Made by a program: the position numbers and the translations under genes
Assembly: GCF_003129925.1 (NCBI RefSeq)
Contig: NZ_QFFN01000013.1
Span: 1 to 57,592, forward strand
Reading direction: 5' to 3'
Length of the DNA: 57,592 nt
Source of the DNA: Bifidobacterium catulorum
GTDB taxonomy: Bacteria > Actinomycetota > Actinomycetes > Actinomycetales > Bifidobacteriaceae
In this document: positions 36,408-43,707 of the stretch, piece by piece
Layout: every line of letters begins with the position of its first letter
Position numbering within the stretch: the stretch's first letter is position 1
Notes under the pieces: model-generated
The model's input: the letters and a program-made list of their open reading frames with translations, nothing else
What the model was told of the DNA's origin: nothing
The model's database searches: none

Positions 36408-37352
36408 TCATGCTCTGGTCGTCAAATCGACGCCGCCCCACAACGGTCCGCCGTTGGAATCGGCCATCACGACGCGCGCCAGCTGTTCGGTGCCGGTCGC
36501 TGCGATGCCACGGCGAATCGAATGCGCGATCGCCTCACTGGTTACAATCCAAACGACCAGCGCATAAGCGTCACGACTCTGCCGAGTGGAGTATCCGGCC
36601 ATCGTGGCGATGTAATCGTTCACGGGCTTGCGCGTCAGTTCGACTTCGATGGCTATGGATTGGTGGAACGGTCTGGCAAGAACCAGGTCGGGTCTGTGGT
36701 CGGTCAGTGAGATAACGGCGCTGTCCGATTCGGCGTACACGTTGCTGACCAGGCGTTGCTCGCGTATGCTCCATGCCTCACCATGTGCCATGACAATCCA
36801 TGGCCACAACTGATACGGATTTCCGCCGGCCCAAGCTCGGTACGCGACATCATCGCGTTGCGTATCCATGAGGTGCATCATCTGTGCCACGGCCTGGTCG
36901 CGTTTGCCGGACCGGCGCAACCGGCCTTCGGCCATGCGAAGGTCCGTTTCGCAAACCAGGCCTGCCTCGTAGTCCTCCATCTGTGCGCGAACGTTTTCCC
37001 ACTCATTGCTGGGCAAGTGCAGCACGTTGTCGCCATGCGCAAGTTGCGATGCGATGCTCGACACGGCCAGTGCGTGCGCCGAAGCATCTGCGGCTTTCAG
37101 CGGCGATGTCTCCAGTCCCAGCAATGGGATGAGTTTGGGCGTCGGTACGAATACGACATGTGCGCTCGGACCGGTGATGACGCGCACGTAACCACGTTCC
37201 GAGTAGGCGTGCAGTCTTCGGCTAATCCTGTATCGGCTGGATAGCGCCAGCCCGGAAAACCGGACGGCGCTCAGAATGCTGAGGCAACGAAACCTCGCCA
37301 ACGCTTCCAACACCCTTCGGTCGCCGTTGGTCGGGCGCAAAGTGCGGGTCAT
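36408..37352 (-). CDS. replication-relaxation family protein
   Basis: A 314-residue protein resembling the replication-relaxation family (PF13814-like) found on plasmids and integrative elements. The N-terminal winged helix is GDRRVLEALARFRCLSILSAVRFSG..SRYRISRRLHAYSERGYV. The C-terminal part has RPDLVLARPFHQSIAIEVELTRKPVNDYIATMAGY, the usual acidic nuclease-like core of the family. AAGGA lies eight bases before the start at 37352; a longer upstream frame is not supported. It is upstream of rep on the same strand and may act with it in replication or mobilisation. Confidence 0.7.
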   Translation of the reverse strand: MTRTLRPTNGDRRVLEALARFRCLSILSAVRFSGLALSSRYRISRRLHAYSERGYVRVITGPSAHVVFVPTPKLIPLLGLETSPLKAADASAHALAVSSIASQLAHGDNVLHLPSNEWENVRAQMEDYEAGLVCETDLRMAEGRLRRSGKRDQAVAQMMHLMDTQRDDVAYRAWAGGNPYQLWPWIVMAHGEAWSIREQRLVSNVYAESDSAVISLTDHRPDLVLARPFHQSIAIEVELTRKPVNDYIATMAGYSTRQSRDAYALVVWIVTSEAIAHSIRRGIAATGTEQLARVVMADSNGGPLWGGVDLTTRA

Positions 37353-37384
37353 TTTGGTGTCCTTCCATAAGTACAAGGGACGGT

Positions 37385-37531
37385 ATGAAGCCGTCAGACA
37401 CGATGTATGACGGCTTGCCAGCCAATATCGCAGAACTCGCATCAGATGTTGTGCCTGATGAGGTCGGAAAACGTCTGACGCCGATAACGCCGGTGGAACG
37501 GGATTATCGGCGCGATCGCATCGGCGAGTAA
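37385..37531 (+). CDS. small ORF, 48 residues, unknown
   Basis: The frame starts MKPSDTMYDGLPANIAEL and ends RDYRRDRIGE. AAGGG lies five to six bases before the ATG. It starts only 32 bases from the divergent replication-relaxation gene, leaving almost no room for two promoters, so it may be transcribed from within that gene or not be a gene at all. No family recognised. Confidence 0.3.
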   Translation: MKPSDTMYDGLPANIAELASDVVPDEVGKRLTPITPVERDYRRDRIGE

Positions 37532-37659
37532 ATCACACATAACCGCCATCGGAAAGCCAACAAAGACAGCGAGAATGCGATTCGCACACTCCGGCGTCGG
37601 GGCATGGTCATTCCATTGGAGAGCCGTCGTGGTCTGAGATATAAGGGGCCAGCTCTTGG

Positions 37660-37782
37660 TCGCCGCATACGCTTAGAGCACGCTGGAACGGGAGAACGAC
37701 CCCGCCGAAATGCCGGCAGGCGATGCGGCGATAATGAAGCGCGGCGGCGAGGCAAAGCGCGAGCGGCTTTTTCTTTTTTTTT
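37660..37782. other. structured non-coding stretch with T-run
   Basis: TCGCCGCAT (37660–37668) pairs with ATGCGGCGA (37723–37731) around smaller internal stems, and a long T-run follows at 37767–37782. It could be a small RNA or a single-strand replication origin of the element. Apart from the two small ORFs, nothing else is seen between 37353 and 38120. Confidence 0.3.
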
Positions 37783-37825
37783 CGACGATATGTTCCTGAC
37801 GACATTTCCCGGAAAAGGAGCAGCC

Positions 37826-38032
37826 ATGCCAAGCGCCAAAGACCCAGCGATAATCCACATCATCGGACCCGAGACGGCCGAGTTCTGCGTCAATCCCGGC
37901 CGGTGCATACTGACGCATCACCGGATGAGCGAGCTCAACGAAGCGCAAATCATCTCCGTCTATGCATCAGCCGGCATCGACATCACAGAACCGCATCCAC
38001 TGAGAAAAAAAGATGCAAGACGCATACCTTAA
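37826..38032 (+). CDS. small protein, 68 residues, unknown
   Basis: Starts at an ATG five bases after AAGGAG (37814–37820 region), and reads MPSAKDPAIIHIIGPETAEF, then CVNPGRCILTHHRMSELNEA and a basic tail. A longer upstream frame lacks support. It lies just outside the integrase gene and is convergent with it, where excisionase or control genes often lie, but no helix-turn-helix is obvious. No family recognised. Confidence 0.5.
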   Translation: MPSAKDPAIIHIIGPETAEFCVNPGRCILTHHRMSELNEAQIISVYASAGIDITEPHPLRKKDARRIP

Positions 38033-38086
38033 ACACAACTCGTTCGCGTTTTTCGGACGAATATGCGCACATGTTGTGCTTAAGGT
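38026..38086. terminator. large imperfect hairpin between small ORF and integrase
   Basis: ACCTTAAACACAAC (38026–38039) pairs with GTTGTGCTTAAGGT (38073–38086), 13 of 14 positions, with an inner TCGTTCG/CGGACGA stem. It is a probable bidirectional terminator for the convergent genes. Confidence 0.55.
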
Positions 38087-38120
38087 TCAGTGATGGCTAG
38101 GAATGTATAGTTACTGTTTA

Positions 38121-40121
38121 TCAGTATTCAAATCCAGTTGGAGGTATGGCTTCCTTGACCATGTGCGCATAGCGATCAAGAGTGAATGAAGCGTTCTTAT
38201 GTCCGAGCTCCGCCGCTACCTGTGGAATGGGTACCCCTGCTTGTATGCGGCTGGATGCTGCAAAATGGCGTAACCCATGATAGGTCCAACCTTTTCTGTT
38301 GTGTATTGAGTTTTTACGATGGAGCGGGTATTCGCCGGTGTTGGCAGATACATAATCAAAAATCGGATTGAGGCTTCTTTCAACGAAGTTGGCTTCGGTC
38401 ATGTACCCGCAGGTACCAGGCACTATGGCAGTGTTGTTCGTCCATCCAGGTATGGGACGTATGGCGGGCAGACCGTCCTTGGTCATACGTGGATTGGAAC
38501 GTGCCGGGAATAGGAGCATTTCGCGGAACTCGTCTATACGCTTATTCGGCGGTATATCGGCAAGGGCTGGCGAGTTCCACAGTTCGCGGAAGCGTTCGAG
38601 AAGCATCCATCCTATAGGCACATACCCCTTGGTCCACAGGAGGCCGGCTTCTTCATCGGTGCATGTCCAGAATGATACGTTGTTTTGTGACTCCGGCTGC
38701 TGCTTGAAACGCGTGACGATGTTGCCGATGGCTTCGCGCTGACTGACGTGCGTGCGATTGGCGATGTATTCCCAATTAGGAAGGAAATACGGCAAGTGCG
38801 CTACACGTTCTCTGCCGATTCCCATTTTCGGCGGCTGAATAAGGTACTTCGTTCCCGCCTGCGTTATTTGTTCCTCGATGCTGATTCGCCCGTTGTAATC
38901 CGCACGACTGTCCCAAACGGGAAATGTTCCTGTTCTTTTTTGGTTTCGGCGAATGGCATAGACCTCAGTACTGGCGGGAACTGTCCTGCCCCCGATGGTT
39001 ACTGTCCGGGTATCGTTATGAATGGCGAGGCTGGAAACAAACATGCGTGCTGCTTGTTCACGAGTCAGAAAATGCCTGACACGTAGCGGTAGCATTTCCC
39101 CTACGCGGAGACCACCGGCTGCGCTCAAGGCAAATGCAAGGCCGATAAGTCGAAAGCGTTCGCCGCAAGCTACTATCTCTGCTGCTTTGCGTTCATTCTG
39201 ATGATGCAGGTGTTTCGGTATACTGCGTCGGATGTCACTGGCGTACACAGGAATGTGTTTCGTTTGTTTTTTCGGCATGTTCGCCGATCGCATTTGAGCA
39301 TCTTCTTCATCGATGGGGAGACCCAAACGAATACGAGCGTCAAGCGGGGTGATGTCCATGATGCCGTCGAAGGCGTCGGGTGACTGATTGAAGAAACGCG
39401 TGACCTCTCGTGCGCTACTGGTCTTTTTCCCCGTCATCGGGTCTATGTGCGTTGGCTTTCCGTCACGTTGTCCGGGCATTGCGTCATCCAGTGGCGTAAT
39501 GCTCATGGTGCTGTATGCGGCAGTGATGATGTCGGCAACGTATTTGCCACTGGGAATGTCACGCTCATCAACGGGTTTGGTTCGCCCCTTATATGCTTTC
39601 CCCGTGACTATGAGCTGTGAAGCATAAAATGTTGCATCATTTCCGGTCCACCGTTCAGCTTGCGCCATGGTTCCCTTGATGAGGCCCTTAATCTTACGTT
39701 GACGCTCGTTGTTCAATGTAGGTAGCGTAATGCTGCGGATGTCCGATTGCGTGATACGTGTCACTGGTTTGTTACCAAGCACCGGCGCAAGATGCTTCTT
39801 GTATAGGGAAATCATTCCCGCTCGAGTGCCGTCTGACCAGTCGCTTCCTTTCACAGCAGACATTTCGTAGAACATCTCTTCAAACGTTGGAGGTTGGATG
39901 TTTGCTCGTGTCTGTGTAACATCGCCGAGGCCCTTACGAGCCGCCTCGATGGCTGCGTCCTGAGTCGCGCAGTTCGTAGTCCGCATTTTCCCGGTTTTCG
40001 GATCGCGCCACCGCGGTCTCCAGTATGGCGATGCGGCGGTAGGCGCAGTCATGGAGGCGCGACCATTCAGTATCGGGATTGCCTTGCGATTCTTTCTAAC
40101 AGGTTTCTTGACGTTTGTCAT
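38121..40121 (-). CDS. large tyrosine recombinase (element integrase)
   Basis: A 666-residue tyrosine integrase. Catalytic residues visible: Arg339 (GGLRVGEMLPLR), His615-x-x-Arg618 (YHGLRHFAASSR), His641 (LGHKNASFT) and Tyr651 (DRYAHM). The gap between Arg339 and His615 is 276 residues, about twice that of ordinary family members, so the catalytic domain has a large insertion. An N-terminal arm-binding segment (PYWRPRWRDPKTGKMR) and a core-binding domain precede it. AAGGAG lies four bases before the ATG. Adjacent to attR, it is the likely enzyme for insertion at ychF. Confidence 0.92.
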   Translation of the reverse strand: MTNVKKPVRKNRKAIPILNGRASMTAPTAASPYWRPRWRDPKTGKMRTTNCATQDAAIEAARKGLGDVTQTRANIQPPTFEEMFYEMSAVKGSDWSDGTRAGMISLYKKHLAPVLGNKPVTRITQSDIRSITLPTLNNERQRKIKGLIKGTMAQAERWTGNDATFYASQLIVTGKAYKGRTKPVDERDIPSGKYVADIITAAYSTMSITPLDDAMPGQRDGKPTHIDPMTGKKTSSAREVTRFFNQSPDAFDGIMDITPLDARIRLGLPIDEEDAQMRSANMPKKQTKHIPVYASDIRRSIPKHLHHQNERKAAEIVACGERFRLIGLAFALSAAGGLRVGEMLPLRVRHFLTREQAARMFVSSLAIHNDTRTVTIGGRTVPASTEVYAIRRNQKRTGTFPVWDSRADYNGRISIEEQITQAGTKYLIQPPKMGIGRERVAHLPYFLPNWEYIANRTHVSQREAIGNIVTRFKQQPESQNNVSFWTCTDEEAGLLWTKGYVPIGWMLLERFRELWNSPALADIPPNKRIDEFREMLLFPARSNPRMTKDGLPAIRPIPGWTNNTAIVPGTCGYMTEANFVERSLNPIFDYVSANTGEYPLHRKNSIHNRKGWTYHGLRHFAASSRIQAGVPIPQVAAELGHKNASFTLDRYAHMVKEAIPPTGFEY

Positions 40122-40133
40122 GCTGCTCCTTCA

Positions 40134-40154
40134 TTTTGACATTTCACTGTCAAA
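40134..40154. other. candidate arm-type sites, right end
   Basis: TTTTGACA (40134–40141) and TGTCAAA (40148–40154) form an inverted pair separated by six bases just upstream of the integrase gene. They match the sites near attL and may also control the integrase promoter. Confidence 0.45.
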
Positions 40155-40224
40155 GCTCATAGCATGAATCTTAACAAAATATTGAAATAATAGGAAAACC
40201 CATACGAAAAATGGTAATCACGAA

Positions 40225-40251
40225 GAGTTCAAGTTCAACGTGAGCAAGTAG
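40225..40251 (+). pseudogene. attR with displaced 3' end of ychF
   Basis: The 17-bp core is 40225–40241. The frame reads EFKFNVSK and a TAG stop, the same peptide as the current ychF end but with synonymous codon changes after the core. It is the original chromosomal end of ychF, cut off by the insertion. Its terminator follows. Confidence 0.85.
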
Positions 40252-40266
40252 GGGTTGACGTTCCTG

Positions 40267-40326
40267 AAAACGGCGGATTTCCAACGTTTCCGGCTTCTCG
40301 GAGTGTGTGGAATCCGCCGTTTTTCG
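40267..40326 (+). terminator. original ychF terminator with repeated CCGCCGTTTT motifs
   Basis: AAAACGGCGGATT (40267–40279) pairs with AATCCGCCGTTTT (40311–40323), followed by T residues. The motif CCGCCGTTT recurs in direct orientation at 40339 and 40360, giving three direct copies plus one inverted copy in about 100 bases. Confidence 0.8.
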
Positions 40327-40456
40327 ATGCACGCGAAACCGCCGTTTTCCGCACGTATTCCGCCGTTTCCCGCATGGATAGAGTGCCTTTAGAGTGCCTT
40401 TTTGAGGGCGCTTGCGGCGGGGTCCCCGAAGGCGCTCCCACGACAGGGAGGCAATC

Positions 40457-41503
40457 ATGGCGACCAACGGAAGACGACGCACGAAGGGCGCGGGCAGCAT
40501 CATCCACCGCAAGGACGGCTCATGGGAGTTCCGCCGCGAGATCGGCCGCGACCCCGCCACCGGACGACGCCGTTTCATCACGGCCAAGGGGAAGACGAAG
40601 GCGGACGCGCGGGAACGCTTCGACGCGAAGATCGACGAGCTGGGGCGCACCGGCAGACTGCCCGGCGGCCGGTCCCCGTATCTGAGGGACTATGCGGAAT
40701 GCTGGCTCGACGAGTACCGGATGCACGTGAAACCGACCACGTACCGGACGCGCGCCGGCCGCATCAAGGCGTGCATGGAGGTCATCGGATGCGTGCGACT
40801 GGCGGACCTGACCGCCGACCACATCCGAAAATGCATGCGCGTGCTCGGAAAGCGGCTCGCCCCTCCACGCTCAAGGACCACTATGTGAACCTGAAGATGA
40901 TGCTCGACCAGGCGGAACTCGAAGAGCTCATCCCCGTGGACCCGTGCCGACGCGTGCGCCCGCCGCGACGGCGTGCCCGGCGTCAACGTATGCCAGCAGA
41001 TACAGGAATACGGCAAACCCGGCGAGGTGGAGATACCCGGATGGCTCAAGGCCGAGCATCTGTACGGCATCCTGTGGCTCACCACGCCCAAGACCAGGAC
41101 CGCCCACCGATTCGTGCCCATCACGGAAAACCTATGGGAGCGGCTGTGGGCGCGCATCCGGAGGCTGGGCATAGGCCCGCGCGAGCTCGTGTTCACCAAC
41201 TCGCGAGGCAACCCCATCCGCAGCAGCACCGAACGATACAACTGGCGCAAGGCGCTCGCCGCCGCCGGCCTGCCCATGGTCAACGTACACAGCGCACGCC
41301 ACTGGACCGCCAGCATGACCGCCCGCGCCAACATGCCCGACGACGCACGCACCGCCATCATGGGCCACACCAGCATCGCCATGACCAACCACTACACCCA
41401 CAGGGATGCGGCAAGCCTCGCCAAACTCCTCGGCCAGGCCATCCCCGAACTCCACGACGCCACCGACGTCATCGACGCCGAGGTCATCGACGAAGCCTCA
41501 TAG
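40457..41503 (+). pseudogene. broken phage-type tyrosine integrase
   Basis: The N-terminal part (MATNGRRRTKGAGSIIHRKD, arm- and core-binding domains) starts at 40457 after GGGAGG. The frame changes near 40850, so that STLKDHYVNLKMMLDQAELE is read in another frame, and returns to the first near 40,965. The C-terminal part keeps HSARHW, GHTSIAMTNHY and TPKTRTAHRFVPIT, but the stretch with the first catalytic Arg (GLRRGE-type) is missing. A frameshift and an internal deletion explain this. It is inactive as it stands. Confidence 0.85.
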
Positions 41504-41558
41504 ACGAAACCAACAACGAAGCCCCGGCGCTCGCAAAGAGCGGCCGGGGCGGTTCCGA

Positions 41559-41762
41559 TCAGGCCTTGTGCTTGCGGGGGCGTCCGACGCCGACGCCGCG
41601 GCCGGGTCGGGCCGCGTTCCACGCATCGATCGTCTCCGGCAGCCAGCCACGAGTCGAACCGATCAAAGCGTCCGGCTCCGGCAGATGATAGCCCCTCGCC
41701 GCGGGGTTCTTCACGCCGATGCGCTCGCCGACCTCCTTGAGGCTCAGGTACCGTTCGGTCAT
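41559..41762 (-). CDS. AlpA/excisionase-like DNA-binding protein
   Basis: A 67-residue protein with a MerR-type helix-turn-helix start (MTERYLSLKEVGERIGVKN) and a winged turn (GSTRGWLPETIDAWNAARPG), ending in a basic tail. Such proteins are phage excisionases or AlpA regulators. GGGAGG precedes the ATG by six bases. The start overlaps the stop of the small membrane ORF (ATGA). It is convergent with the broken integrase, whose partner it may have been. Confidence 0.72.
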   Translation of the reverse strand: MTERYLSLKEVGERIGVKNPAARGYHLPEPDALIGSTRGWLPETIDAWNAARPGRGVGVGRPRKHKA

Positions 41763-41884
41763 CGCCGGCCTCCCGCGAGGTATCCGAAGACGCCGGCGGC
41801 GATGGCCCGCCCGCCGACGGCGAGGATGAGGCACATCGCGCCGCATGCCAGCGAGACGAACCCGTATGTGTTTTTTGCGTTCAT
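41759..41884 (-). CDS. 41-residue membrane microprotein
   Basis: MNAKNTYGFVSLACGAMCLI continues into LAVGGRAIAAGVFGYLAGGRR: one or two hydrophobic helices with Gly motifs and a basic end. Its TGA overlaps the ATG of the excisionase-like gene, which suggests coupling. No strong ribosome site. Function unknown. Confidence 0.45.
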   Translation of the reverse strand: MNAKNTYGFVSLACGAMCLILAVGGRAIAAGVFGYLAGGRR

Positions 41885-41934
41885 GATGGTCCATGGATTA
41901 GTCTGGTAGGGAGCCGTAGCTCCGGATACTTGGG

Positions 41935-42285
41935 TTATTCGGAATCTGCGGCTTTCGTCCTATCTGCGAGGCCCTCCCCGCGCAGTGCGGCGACGGTGCT
42001 GCGGGCGAGCTTCGATGCCTCGTCCTGCGCCTTGCGCGCGGCGTCCCGCTTGGAGAACGGTTCGTCCACCATGCGCTGCGTGGCCTCGTCCAGCCGCGGT
42101 TCGACGGTGATCTCGCCGACCCGCACGTCGAGCATGCCAGCCGCGTCTCGCACCATGGCCTCGACCTGATCGAGACGGCGGGCCTGCGTGAACAGGCCGG
42201 GGATCTCGGGGACCTCGACGGCCCACCGGCCGCCGCTGCGGATGCACACTGCGGTGACGTTCGCTGTTCCGCTCGTTTTCATCAT
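41935..42285 (-). CDS. HicB-like protein, third gene of a toxin–antitoxin operon
   Basis: A 116-residue protein. Its N-terminal half (VCIRSGGRWAVEVPEIPGLF then TQARRLDQVEAMVRDAAGM) resembles the partial RNase H fold of HicB antitoxins. The C-terminal half is an Ala/Arg-rich helix (FSKRDAARKAQDEASKLARS). No HicA toxin is next to it. Two in-frame ATGs (42285, 42282) overlap the higA stop in an ATGATGA arrangement, so it is coupled to higA. Confidence 0.62.
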   Translation of the reverse strand: MMKTSGTANVTAVCIRSGGRWAVEVPEIPGLFTQARRLDQVEAMVRDAAGMLDVRVGEITVEPRLDEATQRMVDEPFSKRDAARKAQDEASKLARSTVAALRGEGLADRTKAADSE

Positions 42286-42587
42286 GCGGTGACGAGGGGC
42301 CGGATGTCGCCGAGACTGGTCGGGTCGAACGTGAGCAGATCGTAATCGTTCTGGAGATTGCTCCAGAATTCCGCGGTGGTTCCGAGTGCCTTGGATAGTC
42401 GCCATGCCATCGCGGTGCTGATGCGTCGCTTGCCGTTGACGATCTCGCCGATGGCGGTCTCGCCCACGCCGATCGCCTTGGCGAGCCGGTAGCGGCTGAT
42501 GCCGAGCGGCTGCAGGAATTCCTCGTCGAGGATCTGGCCCGGTGTGCTGTAGTATCCGTTAGCCGTGGTAGTCGTCGAAGTAGACAT
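42282..42587 (-). CDS. higA: HigA-type antitoxin, XRE helix-turn-helix
   Basis: A 101-residue antitoxin. HTH: PLGISRYRLAKAIGVGETAI then GEIVNGKRRISTAMAWRLSK; the HigA-typical LGTTAEFWSNLQNDYDL follows. It binds HigB and represses the operon. AAGGAGG precedes the ATG at 42587, which lies inside the end of higB. Confidence 0.88.
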   Translation of the reverse strand: MSTSTTTTANGYYSTPGQILDEEFLQPLGISRYRLAKAIGVGETAIGEIVNGKRRISTAMAWRLSKALGTTAEFWSNLQNDYDLLTFDPTSLGDIRPLVTA

Positions 42588-42846
42588 CGGTTGCCTCCTT
42601 GTTGGTCTCGTCCCATTGGAATACGAGTCGCCATTGCTGGTTGACGCGTATGCTCCAGCGGCCTTGCAGATCGCCTTTGAGTGGTTCGAGCCTGTTGCTC
42701 GGCGGTATGCGCAGGTCCCGCAGTTCGTGTGCGGCCTTGAGCATCTGGAGCTTGCGCATGAGGGTGCGTTCAAGGCCGACCGGATAGCCTTTGGTATACC
42801 GGCCTCCGTAGAGGAAGTCGGCGAGTTCCTTGGTTCTGGTTTCCAC
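42559..42846 (-). CDS. higB: HigB-type toxin (RelE superfamily ribosome-dependent RNase)
   Basis: A 95-residue plasmid-maintenance killer protein: FLYGGRYTKGYPVGLERTLMRKLQML, IPPSNRLEPLKGDLQGRWSI and NQQWRLVFQWD are the family segments, with the basic and Arg/His positions kept (GRWSIRVNQQWR). Toxin first, antitoxin second is the usual hig order. It overlaps higA by 29 bases. A paired operator lies directly upstream. Confidence 0.88.
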   Translation of the reverse strand: METRTKELADFLYGGRYTKGYPVGLERTLMRKLQMLKAAHELRDLRIPPSNRLEPLKGDLQGRWSIRVNQQWRLVFQWDETNKEATDVYFDDYHG

Positions 42847-42849
42847 GAC

Positions 42850-42887
42850 ACTATACTAACGCAATGCGTTACTAACGTCAATCGTTA
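42850..42887. promoter_or_regulatory. hig operon promoter and two HigA-type operators
   Basis: TAACGCAATGCGTTA (42857–42871) and TAACGTCAATCGTTA (42873–42887) share the form TAACG-N5-CGTTA and lie 16 bases apart centre to centre. A minus-strand TATAGT (42850–42855) is a plausible -10, so repressor bound here would block the promoter. Confidence 0.75.
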
Positions 42888-43024
42888 CTATTTCGGATCG
42901 TTCCGTCGAATCCTCGGCCTTGATGCGGTCGGCCCATGCGTCGATGTCGATGGGAGCCTTTCGTTTTATTCCGGCCATTCCGGCCAGAATCCCAATGGCG
43001 TCGGTTCGTGGGTTGGATAGATTT

Positions 43025-43096
43025 TCAGCCCGTCTTACCTAGATTGACGCGGACGCCCTTGCCCAGGGATATGCTCTTGCGGATTTTGAATCCCAT
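43025..43096 (-). pseudogene. truncated DUF4236-like start
   Basis: Twenty-three residues (MGFKIRKSISLGKGVRVNLG and KTG, then stop) match the typical start of DUF4236 proteins, which normally continue for far longer. A good AAGGAG lies before the ATG. It is probably a remnant, or a microprotein. Confidence 0.45.
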
Positions 43097-43113
43097 CGTT
43101 CTCCTTGCCTTTC

Positions 43114-43506
43114 TCACCTGTGTATGGCCGCGTTGTCGTGCAGCCATTCCCGGTACGCGCGGACGGTCCACGGCATGACGGTCAGCTCCCGCGCCATCGC
43201 GCAGACGTCACCGCCATAGACGATTTCCGCGGTAACGTATTCGCCCATGTCGATGAGTATTCGCGCGGCGTCGATGTCGGCTCGCCGTTCCGTCACGGCG
43301 TCGCCATGACCCCCGACGTCATGATGCCTGGCATGGCTGATCTCATGGGCGAGCACGCACCGGCGCTGTATGGGCGAGAGCCTGTCGCTGAGCACGATCT
43401 CGTCCCGTTCCGCGTCGTACACGCCCTCCAGCCCCGCCGGCAGCGGACGGTCGCATATCCGCCGCACCCACCGCAGGGCGACGGCCTCCAGCACACCGTC
43501 ATCCAT
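43114..43506 (-). CDS. ImmA/IrrE-like metallopeptidase
   Basis: A 130-residue zinc peptidase with LAHEISHARHHD (HExxH) and a downstream acidic helix (VTERRADIDAARILI). In phages and integrative elements ImmA cleaves the ImmR repressor to trigger induction. No ImmR-type repressor is intact nearby. It follows the 44-residue ORF by one base and is likely coupled to it. Confidence 0.78.
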   Translation of the reverse strand: MDDGVLEAVALRWVRRICDRPLPAGLEGVYDAERDEIVLSDRLSPIQRRCVLAHEISHARHHDVGGHGDAVTERRADIDAARILIDMGEYVTAEIVYGGDVCAMARELTVMPWTVRAYREWLHDNAAIHR

Positions 43507-43507
43507 G

Positions 43508-43642
43508 TCAGGCCGCCTTCTCCGTGTCGCTCCATCCGAAGCAGGGATGGTCGTTCGACTGGTCGAGGAAGGGGGATGCTATCTCCCGCCATTCGCCGTA
43601 TTCCCCCACGAAATCGGCGTCGATTCCGGTCCGTGCCGTCAT
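43508..43642 (-). CDS. 44-residue small ORF upstream of immA-like gene
   Basis: MTARTGIDADFVGEYGEWRE then IASPFLDQSNDHPCFGWSDT and EKAA. GGAGGG precedes the ATG by six bases, which is strong support. It ends one base before the ImmA-like start. No family recognised; acidic. Confidence 0.5.
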   Translation of the reverse strand: MTARTGIDADFVGEYGEWREIASPFLDQSNDHPCFGWSDTEKAA

Positions 43643-43707
43643 TTCGGTCCCTCCATTCCCTTCCTCCACGAAGTCCTGGGTTTCGATGTCGTTCGGCGTC
43701 GTTCGGC

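Larger units (their letters stand above)
25484..40224. mobile_element. 14.7-kb integrative element in ychF with replication and defence genes
   Basis: The boundaries are the two 17-bp cores. Contents in order: RepA-like/methyltransferase fusion, type III Mod and Res, CD-NTase, 2TM effector, helicase–HUH Rep fusion, replication-relaxation protein, small ORFs, tyrosine integrase. The base composition is clearly more AT-rich than the flanks (one line in the CBASS gene, 31801–31860, is 25 of 60 G+C; one flank line, 51841–51900, is 39 of 60). No conjugation, FtsK-like or capsid gene was recognised. It is best described as an integrated plasmid-like or satellite element. Confidence 0.88.

Noticed and set aside
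42856..42978. 40-residue minus-strand ORF (MAGIKRKAPIDIDAWADRIK...) ending in the hig operator
   Set aside because: No convincing ribosome site and it runs through the hig promoter and operators; possibly a leftover of a deleted gene.
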